A model generated the notes under the pieces. The model saw nothing but the letters and a program-made list of their open reading frames with translations. It did not search any database and was not told the origin of the DNA. Shown here in pieces: positions 1-8,497 of a DNA stretch of 64,000 nucleotides. The position numbers were made by a program, and so were the translations under genes. Within the stretch, counting starts at the first letter, position 1. Each line of letters starts with the position of its first letter. The stretch comes from Candidatus Methylopumilus universalis (lineage in GTDB: Bacteria > Pseudomonadota > Gammaproteobacteria > Burkholderiales > Methylophilaceae), in contig CAMCXI010000004.1 of the NCBI GenBank assembly GCA_945883335.1, forward strand, positions 1-64,000. The letters run 5' to 3'.

Positions 1-71
1 GAGCCTTTACCGAATTGCTTCTCAATTTGCGAAAGTGCTGCTGCCAGTGCTTTGCTTTTATTGTCGTCCAT
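1..71 (-). CDS. recA: Recombinase RecA, N-terminal fragment (window edge)
   Basis: Only the first 23 codons lie inside the window; the gene continues past its left edge. The peptide opens with [15 protein letters not shown] and continues IEKQFGKG, which is the highly conserved RecA N-terminus. RecA is the ATP-driven strand-exchange protein and the co-protease that triggers LexA self-cleavage. The ATG at 69-71 is the natural start. A LexA-like box lies about 195 bases upstream, and pncC sits upstream on the same strand, the common cinA/pncC-recA order. Confidence 0.9.
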
Positions 72-265
72 AATATCCTCTGGTTTTATCTTGATTAGTT
101 TAGGCTTTTTTACGCCATCAAAGTGCTAAAAAAGTCTTCAAATCAAGAATGTGATTATTCCACAATTCGGGGCCAAAAGTAAGGCTAAGCCATGGACTAA
201 TTCAAGTTGATCAGTATTTTTTTGAAGCGTTTTTTAGCGTTAGTTTTTTTGATTTTAGCAAACGA

Positions 266-281
266 TTGTACGAACGTACAG
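266..281 (-). promoter_or_regulatory. LexA-like SOS box upstream of recA
   Basis: Read on the minus strand, the site is CTGT-N8-ACAA, one base off the CTGT-N8-ACAG consensus, with a symmetric centre (GTACGTTCGTAC). A TAAAAT hexamer lies just downstream at 252-257 and could be a -10 element, so LexA would cover the -35 region. That leaves a leader of roughly 170 bases before recA. The site fits known recA autoregulation, but binding is inferred from sequence only. Confidence 0.6.
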
Positions 282-323
282 TAATAATTAAAAATAATCA
301 TTAAGTGGTTGCAGTGAAAGTAA

Positions 324-812
324 TTAATTGATTAGGTCTTGTAGCCCAGTGAGCAAAGCGATGATGGATTGTTCTCTAATTTGTTCTCGATTGCCTTGGA
401 ATAAGTAGGTTTTCGTTTTTGATGGAAAAGTCTCGCTGGCCCAAGCAAAGCAAACTGTACCGACAGGTTTCGCGATGGTGCCGCCATCTGGTCCTGCGAT
501 CCCAGTTACGCTGGCTGCAATAGTTGCTCTGCCTTGCTGTAGGGCGCCAATCGCCATTTCCATGGCGACTTGCTCGCTGACTGCACCGTATTGGGTGAGT
601 GTAGTCTCTTTTACTTTGAGTAAGTCTTGTTTTGCTTGATTGCTATAGGTGACCAAACCGCTATCAAACCAAGCCGAGCTTCCCGCCGTATTGGTGATAA
701 GCGCAGAAATGAGTCCGCCAGTGCACGACTCTGCTAAGCTAAGCACGTGTTTTTTAGCCAGCAGTAACTCGCCGACCTCTTGTGACAAAGCTTTTAGTTC
801 AGGGCTAAACAT
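324..812 (-). CDS. pncC: Nicotinamide-nucleotide amidohydrolase PncC (CinA C-terminal domain family)
   Basis: This cytosolic enzyme deamidates nicotinamide mononucleotide to nicotinate mononucleotide, salvaging the NMN released by DNA ligase. About 162 residues make up a stand-alone CinA C-terminal domain with no N-terminal competence-damage domain. Family motifs are clear: ESCTGG, TYSN-AK, YGAVS and TGIAGPDGGT followed by KPVGTV. The frame extends to a TTG at 827, but the ATG at 812 is the better start. The coding end of pgpA (stop at 794-796) overlaps it, so the two genes are translationally coupled. It sits directly upstream of recA. Confidence 0.9.
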   Translation of the reverse strand: MFSPELKALSQEVGELLLAKKHVLSLAESCTGGLISALITNTAGSSAWFDSGLVTYSNQAKQDLLKVKETTLTQYGAVSEQVAMEMAIGALQQGRATIAASVTGIAGPDGGTIAKPVGTVCFAWASETFPSKTKTYLFQGNREQIREQSIIALLTGLQDLIN

Positions 813-1291
813 ATTACTTGCAGGCAAATGATGGCGTAAATGGCGGCGAGCAGGTCATCAAACATCACGCCAAAGCCGCCTTTGAGTTTTGCATCGCATT
901 GACGGATAGGCGTTGGCTTCCAAATATCAAAGAGACGAAAAAGTACAAAGGCGACACCCCACCAAAGCGGACTTGCTGGCGTAAATTCAAGCACCAGCAT
1001 CATCGCGACAATTTCATCCCAAACGATACTGCCGTGATCTGACACGCCTAAAGCATTGCCAGTTTTGGAGCAAAGCGGAATGCCAACTAGAAATAAAGCG
1101 GCGAGGCTAATGAAATGGGTAGATTCTGGCGTGAATGTAAGCAACCAGAATAGAGGTAAACCCACAAGCGTGCCGACAGTGCCTGGGCCTTTGGGTGACA
1201 GTCCTGTGCCAAATCCTAAGGCAATGAAGTGGCTAGGGTGGCGCAGTAAAAACTGCAAACTTGGTGTGATGGTTTTAGCCGAAGTGGTCAT
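794..1291 (-). CDS. pgpA: Phosphatidylglycerophosphatase A
   Basis: This inner-membrane phosphatase dephosphorylates phosphatidylglycerol phosphate to phosphatidylglycerol, the last step of that lipid pathway. The 165-residue protein carries the PgpA signatures GTGLSPKGPGTVGTL near residue 28, an acidic DEIVAM, RLFDIWKPTPI and GGFGVMFDDLLA, with hydrophobic helices between them. It overlaps the end of thiL by 17 bases and the start of pncC by about 19, so thiL-pgpA-pncC is very likely one transcript. The thiL-pgpA pairing is common in proteobacteria. Confidence 0.93.
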   Translation of the reverse strand: MTTSAKTITPSLQFLLRHPSHFIALGFGTGLSPKGPGTVGTLVGLPLFWLLTFTPESTHFISLAALFLVGIPLCSKTGNALGVSDHGSIVWDEIVAMMLVLEFTPASPLWWGVAFVLFRLFDIWKPTPIRQCDAKLKGGFGVMFDDLLAAIYAIICLQVICLALN

Positions 1292-2249
1292 AACCTACAC
1301 TTTTCAATTCAATTGCTTGATGGTTTTTATCGTAAACATTCAGCCTATTTTTATGTGGGGGCGCTGGCGTGGTTTCGCCTATGGCGGAAAGTTTTAAATT
1401 TAGCTTTTTACCAATCGCTAAAATTGCATCATGTTGGGATGCAGGCGCTGTAAAGCATAACTCATAATCATCACCGCCATTTAAAACTAGGCTTTGAAGC
1501 TTTGTAGTATCGATTTCATTGCTAATATGAACGTGTGGAACTTTTTCCCAAACTAGATTTGCGCCTAATGATGAGCGCTCTAAAATGTGCCCTAAGTCGG
1601 CTAGTAATCCATCTGAAATGTCGATGGCGCTATTCGCAATATATTGCAAAGCTAAACCCAAAGCCACTCGAGGTTGTGGTGCTTGCAGGGCATCAATACA
1701 AACTTGTCTCTCTGTGGCAGATAAAGTGTTTTCAGGCAGTTTTTTTTGCAGTTGCGCCAAGCCAAGTGCAGCTTCACCCAATGTGCCAGACACCCAAATT
1801 TCATCACCAAGTTTAGCGCCGTCTCGGCGGAGCGCTTTGTCAATCGGCAGTTCCCCCATGATTTGCACGCTAATATTGAGCGGACCGCGTGTGGTGTCGC
1901 CTCCAATAAGGCTGATGCTAAATTCATCGGCACAAGCAAAAAATCCGCGTGAGAATTCAGCTAACCAAGCTTCGTCAATATTTGGCAAAGCAATGGCAAG
2001 CGTTGCCCATTTTGGGGTTGCACCCATCGCTGCCATGTCCGAAACATTCACTGCGAGGGATTTCCAGCCAACAAAGTAAGCGGGACAGTCAGCAAGGAAA
2101 TGCGTCCCAGCCACCGACATATCAGCGGAAACTGCTAATTGATGGCCTGCGCTGATTTGAATAAGTGCTGCATCATCACCAACCCCTAAGTCTGCATTCT
2201 GGCTCGCGCGGGTGAAGTATTTTTCGATGATGTTGAATTCGGTTGGCAT
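1275..2249 (-). CDS. thiL: Thiamine-monophosphate kinase
   Basis: ThiL phosphorylates thiamine monophosphate to the coenzyme thiamine diphosphate using ATP. The protein has the PurM/ThiL-fold motifs GVGDDAAL near the N-terminus, SADMSVAGTHF, NVSDMAAMGATP and LIGGDTTRGP, which build the ATP and magnesium site. The open frame runs to 2309, but homology begins at MPTEFNIIEKYF, so I place the start at 2249; that also removes the overlap with the upstream MAPEG gene. Length is then about 324 residues, normal for the family. Confidence 0.93.
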   Translation of the reverse strand: MPTEFNIIEKYFTRASQNADLGVGDDAALIQISAGHQLAVSADMSVAGTHFLADCPAYFVGWKSLAVNVSDMAAMGATPKWATLAIALPNIDEAWLAEFSRGFFACADEFSISLIGGDTTRGPLNISVQIMGELPIDKALRRDGAKLGDEIWVSGTLGEAALGLAQLQKKLPENTLSATERQVCIDALQAPQPRVALGLALQYIANSAIDISDGLLADLGHILERSSLGANLVWEKVPHVHISNEIDTTKLQSLVLNGGDDYELCFTAPASQHDAILAIGKKLNLKLSAIGETTPAPPHKNRLNVYDKNHQAIELKSVGYDHFG

Positions 2250-2263
2250 AAGTGATGATGGTC

Positions 2264-2662
2264 TTAAGCACCGATTAGAAAAGGTTTTGCGAGCAGTAAA
2301 AACGCACAAATGGCAATGATGTTAATCGTGGTTGCTGTGCCGAAAATCCTAAACTTGAAGTTTTCATTGGTTTGGCTTACGCCGTAAGCATGAGCAATCC
2401 TGGCTGCAAGAAACCCAATGCATAAGCCATGGATGATCCAGTGCGAGTACGACTGTATCTCCAACATCGCAATAAGTAAGAGCGTTAATGGTACGTACTC
2501 TGAAAAATTAGCATGCACGCGGGATGCTCTTAATATGCTTTTTTCACCGCCATCACCAATCGCCACTTTGTGTTCGCGCCTTGATTTGATGGTTCTCACG
2601 GAAAGAATAATAAACAGTAAAGCCAATACCGCGGCATAGTATGGGGTAATGTTTAGATGCAT
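2264..2662 (-). CDS. MAPEG family membrane protein (YecN-like)
   Basis: A 132-residue integral membrane protein with four predicted helices: residues about 8-23, 58-72, 76-95 and 108-127. The spacing and the short motifs RASRVHANFSEYVP and ARIAHAYG match the MAPEG superfamily, the membrane-bound glutathione and eicosanoid metabolism proteins. The RxxxNFSEYVP stretch is the usual glutathione-binding signature. The bacterial substrate is unknown. It lies between mogA and thiL with short gaps on the same strand, but nothing links it to either pathway. Confidence 0.85.
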   Translation of the reverse strand: MHLNITPYYAAVLALLFIILSVRTIKSRREHKVAIGDGGEKSILRASRVHANFSEYVPLTLLLIAMLEIQSYSHWIIHGLCIGFLAARIAHAYGVSQTNENFKFRIFGTATTINIIAICAFLLLAKPFLIGA

Positions 2663-2670
2663 AATATTTT

Positions 2671-3261
2671 CTAACCCTTATTTTTTACAGCTGATTTTGG
2701 TCTAAATGCTTGAACAATCTCAGCATGGGTTTCAATGTAAGGCGCGCCAATTAAGTCCAAGCAATAAGGTACTGCGGCAAAAATGCCATGCACGGTTTGT
2801 TTTCCAGCTTCATCTTTTAAGCCCTCTAGCGTTTGGGCGATGGCTTTTGGTTGGCCAGGCAAATTGATAATTAAACATTGCTTGCGAATAACGGCCACTT
2901 GGCGAGACAGAATCGCCGTTGGCACAAAGTTTAAGCTGATTTGACGCATCTGCTCGCCGAATCCTGGCATTTCTCTATCAGCAACTGCTAATGTTGCTTC
3001 CGGGGTCACATCTCGAATGGCGGGCCCTGTGCCGCCAGTGGTTAAAATTAAGCTACAGCCTGCGTCATCTACAAGCTGTTTAAGGGTAAATTCAATTTCT
3101 GATTTTTCGTCGGGGATAAGACGGTTTTCAGCATGCCATGGTGTTATAAGCGTTTTTTCTAACCAGTCTTGAAGGTGCGGTAAACCAAGATCTTGGTAAG
3201 CGCCTGTTGAAGCGCGATCACTGATAGATACGAGACCAATTTTAATTGTTTGTACTGACAT
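2671..3261 (-). CDS. mogA: Molybdopterin adenylyltransferase MogA
   Basis: MogA adenylates molybdopterin to prepare it for molybdate insertion in molybdenum-cofactor synthesis. The protein starts KIGLVSISDRAS and carries the MoCF-domain signature TTGGTGPAIRDVTPEA near residue 94, followed by PGFGEQMR, as in E. coli MogA. Length is 196 residues, typical. The ATG at 3261 is the only sensible start. The 8-base gap to the MAPEG gene suggests co-transcription. No other moa or moe genes are in the window. Confidence 0.92.
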   Translation of the reverse strand: MSVQTIKIGLVSISDRASTGAYQDLGLPHLQDWLEKTLITPWHAENRLIPDEKSEIEFTLKQLVDDAGCSLILTTGGTGPAIRDVTPEATLAVADREMPGFGEQMRQISLNFVPTAILSRQVAVIRKQCLIINLPGQPKAIAQTLEGLKDEAGKQTVHGIFAAVPYCLDLIGAPYIETHAEIVQAFRPKSAVKNKG

Positions 3262-3396
3262 TTGAATTATTTCGAGTATAGGTTGGTCTAGATAAAGTTA
3301 TTCATATTAATGTGAAATCATCCCATATTATTAGGTTAAGCTGTTATTGTCTTTGTGTTGATTGATTTAAATTTTCTGTTTAATAAAGGAAGCGTC

Positions 3397-4122
3397 ATGC
3401 GTTTACTGGAGTACACATTATTGAGTTTTCTTATGCTGGCGAACGTCGCAGTCGCTGAGGATGCTCAGACTTTAGAAGAAGTCATTGCAAATCAGAACTT
3501 TTTTAGTAATGCGTATGTTGAGACTAAAACAACCAATGCAAAACGAATTATCCCAAATGCCGACCCAAAAATTTATTCAGGCACAGACAAAATAGCTGAT
3601 AAGCAAAGGATGGAAGAGCGTGGGTTTGAGTTGATTGGTTATTCCGACTTCAAAGCAGGAAATGTAGCACCAGAGATGGCGATGCCTCAGGCCAAAAAAG
3701 TGCATGCAGAAGTTGTGTTGGTTTATAGCGAGCGCTCTGATAAACCTTCTGCAACCGCAAAAATTCAGCAATTACGTGAGGCAAAAAAGACTGGTCAGGC
3801 GCCCGTTGAAGCTGGGGCAAGTTATGCTTATTTCGCCTCTTATTGGGCTAAAATCGCCAAGCCATCGATGGGCGTTCATGTGAAGGTTCCTGAAAAAGAC
3901 GACGATGCTGCTGATGGCTTGCTGGTGATGGTGGTGATTGATGGATCTGCTGCTGAAAAAGCTGGAATAGCAAAAGATGACTTTTTAGTCAGTATTGGTG
4001 ATGTGGCACTAATAAAGGTAACTGATCTGACAAAAGCAGTTACGCAATACACAGGTCAAACAGTCGATGTGGTTTATGTTAGGAATAGAATGCGACTCGA
4101 AAGCAAAATGACTTTGAATTAA
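3397..4122 (+). CDS. Secreted protein with C-terminal PDZ domain, function unknown
   Basis: The first ATG with a ribosome site (AAAGGA, 3387-3392) is at 3397, not the upstream alternative at 3355. It gives a signal peptide ending near NVAVA, so the mature protein of about 220 residues is exported. The middle part (LVYSERSDKP... to YFASYWAK) is alpha/beta and unassigned. The last 90 residues form a PDZ-like module: GVHVKVPE, then VVIDGSAAEKAGIAKDDFLVSIGD. No protease catalytic domain is attached, so it is more likely a periplasmic binding or adaptor protein than an HtrA peptidase. It is flanked by genes on the opposite strand. Confidence 0.75.
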   Translation: MRLLEYTLLSFLMLANVAVAEDAQTLEEVIANQNFFSNAYVETKTTNAKRIIPNADPKIYSGTDKIADKQRMEERGFELIGYSDFKAGNVAPEMAMPQAKKVHAEVVLVYSERSDKPSATAKIQQLREAKKTGQAPVEAGASYAYFASYWAKIAKPSMGVHVKVPEKDDDAADGLLVMVVIDGSAAEKAGIAKDDFLVSIGDVALIKVTDLTKAVTQYTGQTVDVVYVRNRMRLESKMTLN

Positions 4123-4136
4123 GCCAAGCACTAACA

Positions 4137-4709
4137 CTAGTCATTTTGGTTTTCTTCAGAAACAAAGTCGTCATTTGTGGCATCCTGGCTGCCTGATGTA
4201 ATTTCTCTTAGCAATTTAAAAAGCTCCCTGCTGCTTTTAGGGGGCTTAGCTAAGGATGCCTCACGGCGTGCATTTCGAATTAATGTTCTGACTTGCTGGC
4301 TATCAATGTTTGGATGTTGATTGATGAACTCAGAGAATGCACCTTCTTCTTCAATCAGTCGTGCGCGCCAACGTTCTAGATTATGGAAGTAAGCATTTTC
4401 AGCCGTGTTTTTACCTTCCCATTTTTCCATTTGCTCAACAATTGGCCCGATATCAATCTCCCGCATTAAGCTACCGATGTATTGCTTTTGGCGACGAGTG
4501 GCGCCATTTGCAGTAATTCGTTTAGATTCGTTGATTGCATCTAATAATCGCTCAGGTAAATCCAAAAGCGCAAGCTTACTGCTAGGCAAAGCCACAAGCT
4601 TTACGCCAAGCTCTTGTTGAGCATCAGCCTCCGCTTTAAGTTTTGTTTTGCTGATCGGTTCGATTAAATCGACTTCCTCAGCGTTGGGATCTATCTTTTT
4701 AGGTCTCAT
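4137..4709 (-). CDS. darP: Ribosome biogenesis factor DarP/YjgA (DUF615)
   Basis: A 190-residue charged, mostly helical cytosolic protein. The DUF615 signature is plain: residues about 40-100 read LPSSKLALLDLPERLLDAI, then the ITANGATRRQKQYIGSLMR motif. Family members associate with late 50S precursors. The gene is divergent from pmbA, as in many proteobacteria where darP/yjgA and pmbA/tldE are head-to-head neighbours, which supports both calls. Confidence 0.9.
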   Translation of the reverse strand: MRPKKIDPNAEEVDLIEPISKTKLKAEADAQQELGVKLVALPSSKLALLDLPERLLDAINESKRITANGATRRQKQYIGSLMREIDIGPIVEQMEKWEGKNTAENAYFHNLERWRARLIEEEGAFSEFINQHPNIDSQQVRTLIRNARREASLAKPPKSSRELFKLLREITSGSQDATNDDFVSEENQND

Positions 4710-4766
4710 AGTGCGATATGATAGCAGTTTTTATAAATTCATTTGAATGAGAACGGTACAAATCCC

Positions 4767-6110
4767 ATGAGTGAGCCGCGATTTAGTTATTCATTAGCAC
4801 AATTGCAAGAAATGAGTGAAGCCGTTTTACGTCTTGCAAAAGAGGCGGGGGCAAGTGCTGCGGAGTCAGAAGTAAGCTTGGGCTTTGGTCAAAATGTTTC
4901 AGTGCGCATGAACGAAACTGAAACGATCGAATATAACCGTGATAAAGGCGTTTCAGTTAGTGTTTACTTTGGAAAGCAGAAAGGCCACGCCAGCACCTCT
5001 GACCTCTCGCCTCAAGCGTTGAAAGATACTGTGGCCGCCGCATGTAATATTGCCCGCTATACCGCCAAAGATGAGTTCTGTGGTTTAGCGGATGCTGCCT
5101 TAATGGCCAAAAATTTCCCTGATTTAGATTTGCATCACCCTTGGGATATCTCGGTAGATGATGCGATTGAATTAGCTAAGGTATGTGAAGCTGAAGCGCG
5201 TAGCGTTGATGTGCGTATTAGTAATTCTGAAGGGGCTTCCGTTTCTACTTATGAGGGCATGTTTGCATATGCCAATTCCCATGGTTTTAATGGCGGCTAT
5301 GCAAGTTCGCGCCATGGCTTGAGCTGTTCGGTAATTGCTGATGACGGCCAAGACAATATGCAGAGGGACTATTGGTACAGTACAGCACGATGTGCAGACA
5401 ACTTAGAAAGTGCGCAGCACGTTGGCCAATTAGCGGGTGAGCGCACAGTGAGGAGGCTAGGCAGCCAGCGTATAAAAACAGCGCAAGTGCCTGTAATGTT
5501 TGATGCCTCATTGTCTTCGGGTTTAATTTCACATTTAATTTCTGCTATTTCGGGTGGAAGCTTGTATCGTAAATCCTCCTTTTTATTGGATAGCTTGGGT
5601 AAGCAAGTCATGTCACCGCTAGTAACCATTGAAGAGAATCCGCACTTATTGAGAGGCTTGGGAAGTAGCCCTTTTGATAATGAAGGGGTGGCAACCCAAT
5701 CCCGTACATTGGTGAAAGATGGTGTGCTTCAAGGCTATGTATTGTCTAGTTATTCAGCACGTAAATTGGGTATGCAGAGCACTGGCAATGCCAGTGGCAA
5801 TCACAACCTAATTGTGAGCCATAGTGATTTGGATTTTAATGCGATGCTCAAAACAATGGACACAGGATTGTTAATAACGGAGTTGCTTGGACACGGCATT
5901 AACATGGTGACCGGTGATTATTCGCGCGGCGCTGCTGGATTTTGGGTCGAAAAAGGAGTGATTGTGCATGCGGTAGAGGAAATTACCATTGCGGGTAATT
6001 TAGCTGACATGTTCAAACAAATCGTGGCGATTGGTAATGATACTTTAGTGCAAGGCTCTAAGCAGATTGGATCAGTTCTGATTGAGGGGATGACTGTCGG
6101 CGGTGACTAG
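4767..6110 (+). CDS. pmbA: Metalloprotease PmbA/TldE
   Basis: PmbA (TldE) pairs with TldD to form a zinc protease that matures peptides such as microcin B17 and degrades unfolded short peptides. The protein of about 447 residues shows the family layout: the N-terminal GFGQNVSVRMNETETIEYNRDKG, and C-terminal SARKLGMQSTGNA and HGINMVTGDYSRGAAGFWVE. TldE is normally the subunit without metal ligands. I chose the ATG at 4767 over a TTG at 4743 because homology begins there. tldD is not in this window. Confidence 0.93.
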   Translation: MSEPRFSYSLAQLQEMSEAVLRLAKEAGASAAESEVSLGFGQNVSVRMNETETIEYNRDKGVSVSVYFGKQKGHASTSDLSPQALKDTVAAACNIARYTAKDEFCGLADAALMAKNFPDLDLHHPWDISVDDAIELAKVCEAEARSVDVRISNSEGASVSTYEGMFAYANSHGFNGGYASSRHGLSCSVIADDGQDNMQRDYWYSTARCADNLESAQHVGQLAGERTVRRLGSQRIKTAQVPVMFDASLSSGLISHLISAISGGSLYRKSSFLLDSLGKQVMSPLVTIEENPHLLRGLGSSPFDNEGVATQSRTLVKDGVLQGYVLSSYSARKLGMQSTGNASGNHNLIVSHSDLDFNAMLKTMDTGLLITELLGHGINMVTGDYSRGAAGFWVEKGVIVHAVEEITIAGNLADMFKQIVAIGNDTLVQGSKQIGSVLIEGMTVGGD

Positions 6111-6145
6111 CAATCTAGATTGATATAAAAATAGTATAGACAAAC

Positions 6146-6179
6146 AAAAAGCCATGTTCTATTGAACATGGCTTTTTTT
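6146..6179. terminator. Bidirectional terminator between pmbA and mlaA
   Basis: A perfect 9-bp stem, GCCATGTTC / GAACATGGC with a TATT loop, is flanked by an A-run on the left and a T-run on the right. It therefore works as an intrinsic terminator on both strands for the convergent genes pmbA and mlaA. Confidence 0.9.
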
Positions 6180-6196
6180 ATTTTTTTACTCAATAT

Positions 6197-6925
6197 TTAC
6201 TTAGCAGGTTTAGAGTTGTCCGGTTCGAAACCTTCATAATTCACTACAACTTCGCCATCAGCGACTTGATTAGCGCGTCTTTGAAGATAGGCGTCACGCA
6301 TGAATGAGTAAGGGTCAAGCGCTGCTTCATCCAATAGATCACTGCCAGGAAGGAACGATGCGCGCCTGTCAATGAATTTAGTGCCAAGAAGGATGTTGCG
6401 CATTCTTGGGTCATCAACATACCCTATTGGATCGATGGTCAAGCTTTCAGTAATTAAGCCAGCCCCATCACGCAAACTTGATGGGCCGAAGAATGGAAGA
6501 ACTAAGTATGCGCCATTGCCTACACCCCAAAAACCAAGGGTTTGACCAAGATCTTCCTTATATTGTGGTATGCCTTGTTTGGAAGCGACATCGAATAAAC
6601 CAGCAACGCCCAAGGTGCTGTTAATAACAAAACGCCCCGCACTTTCTGCTGCTTTGTTAAATTTTAATTGAAGCACTTGGTTGATTGCCGTGATAAATGT
6701 ATTTAAATTTGAAAAGAAATTATTCACGCCACCTCTGAGAGGTGGCGGCAGTATAGCCTTGTATGCACCTGCGATAGGTTTGAACACTGCTTTGTCAGAG
6801 ACATCATTAAATTTGTAAACACCACGATTGAGGCCTTCAAGAGGATCTCGATTGTCAACAGAAGCACAGCCTGTCATCAATGTGATCAGGCATGTCATTA
6901 AAATGATTAGAAATTTAGTTCTCAT
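6197..6925 (-). CDS. mlaA: Phospholipid-binding lipoprotein MlaA (VacJ)
   Basis: MlaA is the outer-membrane component of the Mla system, which removes mislocalised phospholipids from the outer leaflet. A lipoprotein signal ends in the lipobox LMTGC about 19 residues into the protein. The MlaA core follows: DPLEGLNRGVYKFND, LPPPLRGGVNNFFSNL and PFFGPSSLRDGAG. The frame extends upstream to 6955, but the internal ATG at 6925 gives a proper signal peptide. The mlaFEDCB transporter genes are not nearby, so mlaA stands alone here. Confidence 0.93.
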   Translation of the reverse strand: MRTKFLIILMTCLITLMTGCASVDNRDPLEGLNRGVYKFNDVSDKAVFKPIAGAYKAILPPPLRGGVNNFFSNLNTFITAINQVLQLKFNKAAESAGRFVINSTLGVAGLFDVASKQGIPQYKEDLGQTLGFWGVGNGAYLVLPFFGPSSLRDGAGLITESLTIDPIGYVDDPRMRNILLGTKFIDRRASFLPGSDLLDEAALDPYSFMRDAYLQRRANQVADGEVVVNYEGFEPDNSKPAK

Positions 6926-7046
6926 TGTATTTCCGATTTGAATATTAATTTGCATAAAAAACTTTAATGCAACTCCCCTTAACTTTAACTTAGTGACACA
7001 TCTGTGTCCATAAAATTAAATTTATTTATCAGTTTTTACCGGCATG

Positions 7047-8471
7047 TTACCCAGCACTTTTGTATAAAGCGAGTGCCAAGTTTCTCTGCGTTGCATGGCC
7101 AACAACCGGTTGAGGGTAAGTTCTGCCGATTTGCAGGTTAAGCATTTCTTGTTTGAGAGATGGTATCAGCCATGGCGCATGAATTTCTTTGTCTGAACAA
7201 TTCGCTAACTCAGGGACGTATTTACGGATAAATTTGCCTGCGCTATCGAATTTTTCAGATTGGGTAATGGGGTTAAAAATCCTAAACCAAGGTTGTGAAT
7301 CACAGCCAGTGGAGGCCGCCCACTGCCATCCTCCGTTGTTAGCACTTAGATCAAAGTCGATCAGTTTTTCAGCAAAGTAACGTTCGCCCCAGCGCCAGTC
7401 GATTAATAAATCCTTCACCAAGAAGCTAGCGACCACCATACGTAATCGATTGTGCATATAGCCAGTTTGGTTCAGTTGTCGCATTGCCGCATCAATCAGC
7501 GGGTAGCCGGTTGTCCCTTCGCACCAAGCCTGGAAAATCGCTTGGTTGTTGGGGAATGGCAGTGCATCAAATTCGGCTTTGTAAGCTTTGCCTTGCGCTA
7601 CTTTAGGGTGGTGATACAAAATCTGAAAATAAAAGTCTCGCCAAATCAGCTCATTGAGCCAGGTTTCAGCGCCGGCCCCGACAGTATTTTTTGCTGTTCT
7701 TGCAAGATGACGAATGGAGATCGTACCAAAACGTAAATGCACTGAAAGATAAGAGGGGCCTTTGACTGCTGGGAAGTTTCGCGCATCGTGATAGTGAGTA
7801 ATCCGTTCTTTGAAATCTTCAAACAGTTGTAGAGCACCTGACATGCCAATAGGTAGTTTCATTTGAGTGAGATTCGTTATTTTGAAGCCCATTTCGTCAA
7901 GGCTTGGCATCGCGTCAGCTTGATGCTTTGCTAGATGCTTTGCGTACCGATCGACCTGGTAAGCTTGTAAAAAGTAGTCATCAAGCTTTTTGAGATGTGC
8001 GTTTTTATAGGGCGTAAACACGCCGTAAGGCTTGCCCTGCTGGGTGAGTACTTCGTCTTTCTCAAATAAGACTTGGTCTTTAAATTGATGAAACTCAATG
8101 TTAAGTTTTGCAAGTTTTTCAGCGACATCGACATCCCGGGCCACTGCTTTTGGTTCGTAATCGCGGTTGCTGAAAAGTGCTTCAATGCCTAATTTTTGAG
8201 CTTGTTTAACGACAAGTTCTTTGGCGATGCCATATTCAACAATCAGGTCGCCGCCATGTTTTTGAAATGCTGCTTTAAGTTCTTTTAGGCTTTCCCAAAT
8301 AAACTCAACGCGCCTGTCAGCTTTGTCTTTAAGCTGATCAAGAATTTCAGTATCAAAAATGAAGAGGCAAAATACTTGCTCAGAATTTTTAAGCGCATGA
8401 TAAAGCGCGGCGTGGTCGTAATCACGAAGATCTCGGCGAAACCAAACTAAAGATTTATTGTATTTTTGCAA
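7047..8471 (-). CDS. phr: Deoxyribodipyrimidine photolyase (class I CPD photolyase)
   Basis: This flavoprotein repairs cyclobutane pyrimidine dimers with blue light. The 474-residue protein has the N-terminal Rossmann antenna domain (LVWFRRDLRDYDHAAL), then the helical FAD domain with WLNELIWRDFYFQIL, TGYPLIDAAMRQL, MHNRLRMVVASFLVKDL and the run DFDLSANNGGWQW. Those tryptophans and the asparagine are the classic FAD and dimer-binding residues. It could belong to a cryptochrome-like branch, but the complete active site favours a true photolyase. It lies 27 bases downstream of rlmH. Confidence 0.93.
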   Translation of the reverse strand: MQKYNKSLVWFRRDLRDYDHAALYHALKNSEQVFCLFIFDTEILDQLKDKADRRVEFIWESLKELKAAFQKHGGDLIVEYGIAKELVVKQAQKLGIEALFSNRDYEPKAVARDVDVAEKLAKLNIEFHQFKDQVLFEKDEVLTQQGKPYGVFTPYKNAHLKKLDDYFLQAYQVDRYAKHLAKHQADAMPSLDEMGFKITNLTQMKLPIGMSGALQLFEDFKERITHYHDARNFPAVKGPSYLSVHLRFGTISIRHLARTAKNTVGAGAETWLNELIWRDFYFQILYHHPKVAQGKAYKAEFDALPFPNNQAIFQAWCEGTTGYPLIDAAMRQLNQTGYMHNRLRMVVASFLVKDLLIDWRWGERYFAEKLIDFDLSANNGGWQWAASTGCDSQPWFRIFNPITQSEKFDSAGKFIRKYVPELANCSDKEIHAPWLIPSLKQEMLNLQIGRTYPQPVVGHATQRNLALALYKSAG

Positions 8472-8497
8472 TGTACTGTAGTTCGCGAAAAACGCGA

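Noticed and set aside
1585-2079. 164-codon plus-strand frame opposite thiL
   Set aside because: It is the antisense shadow of thiL; composition is low-complexity and no family motif is present, while the thiL frame has full motifs.
5369-5629. Minus-strand frames inside pmbA
   Set aside because: They lie wholly within the well-supported pmbA gene, have no motifs and no ribosome sites.
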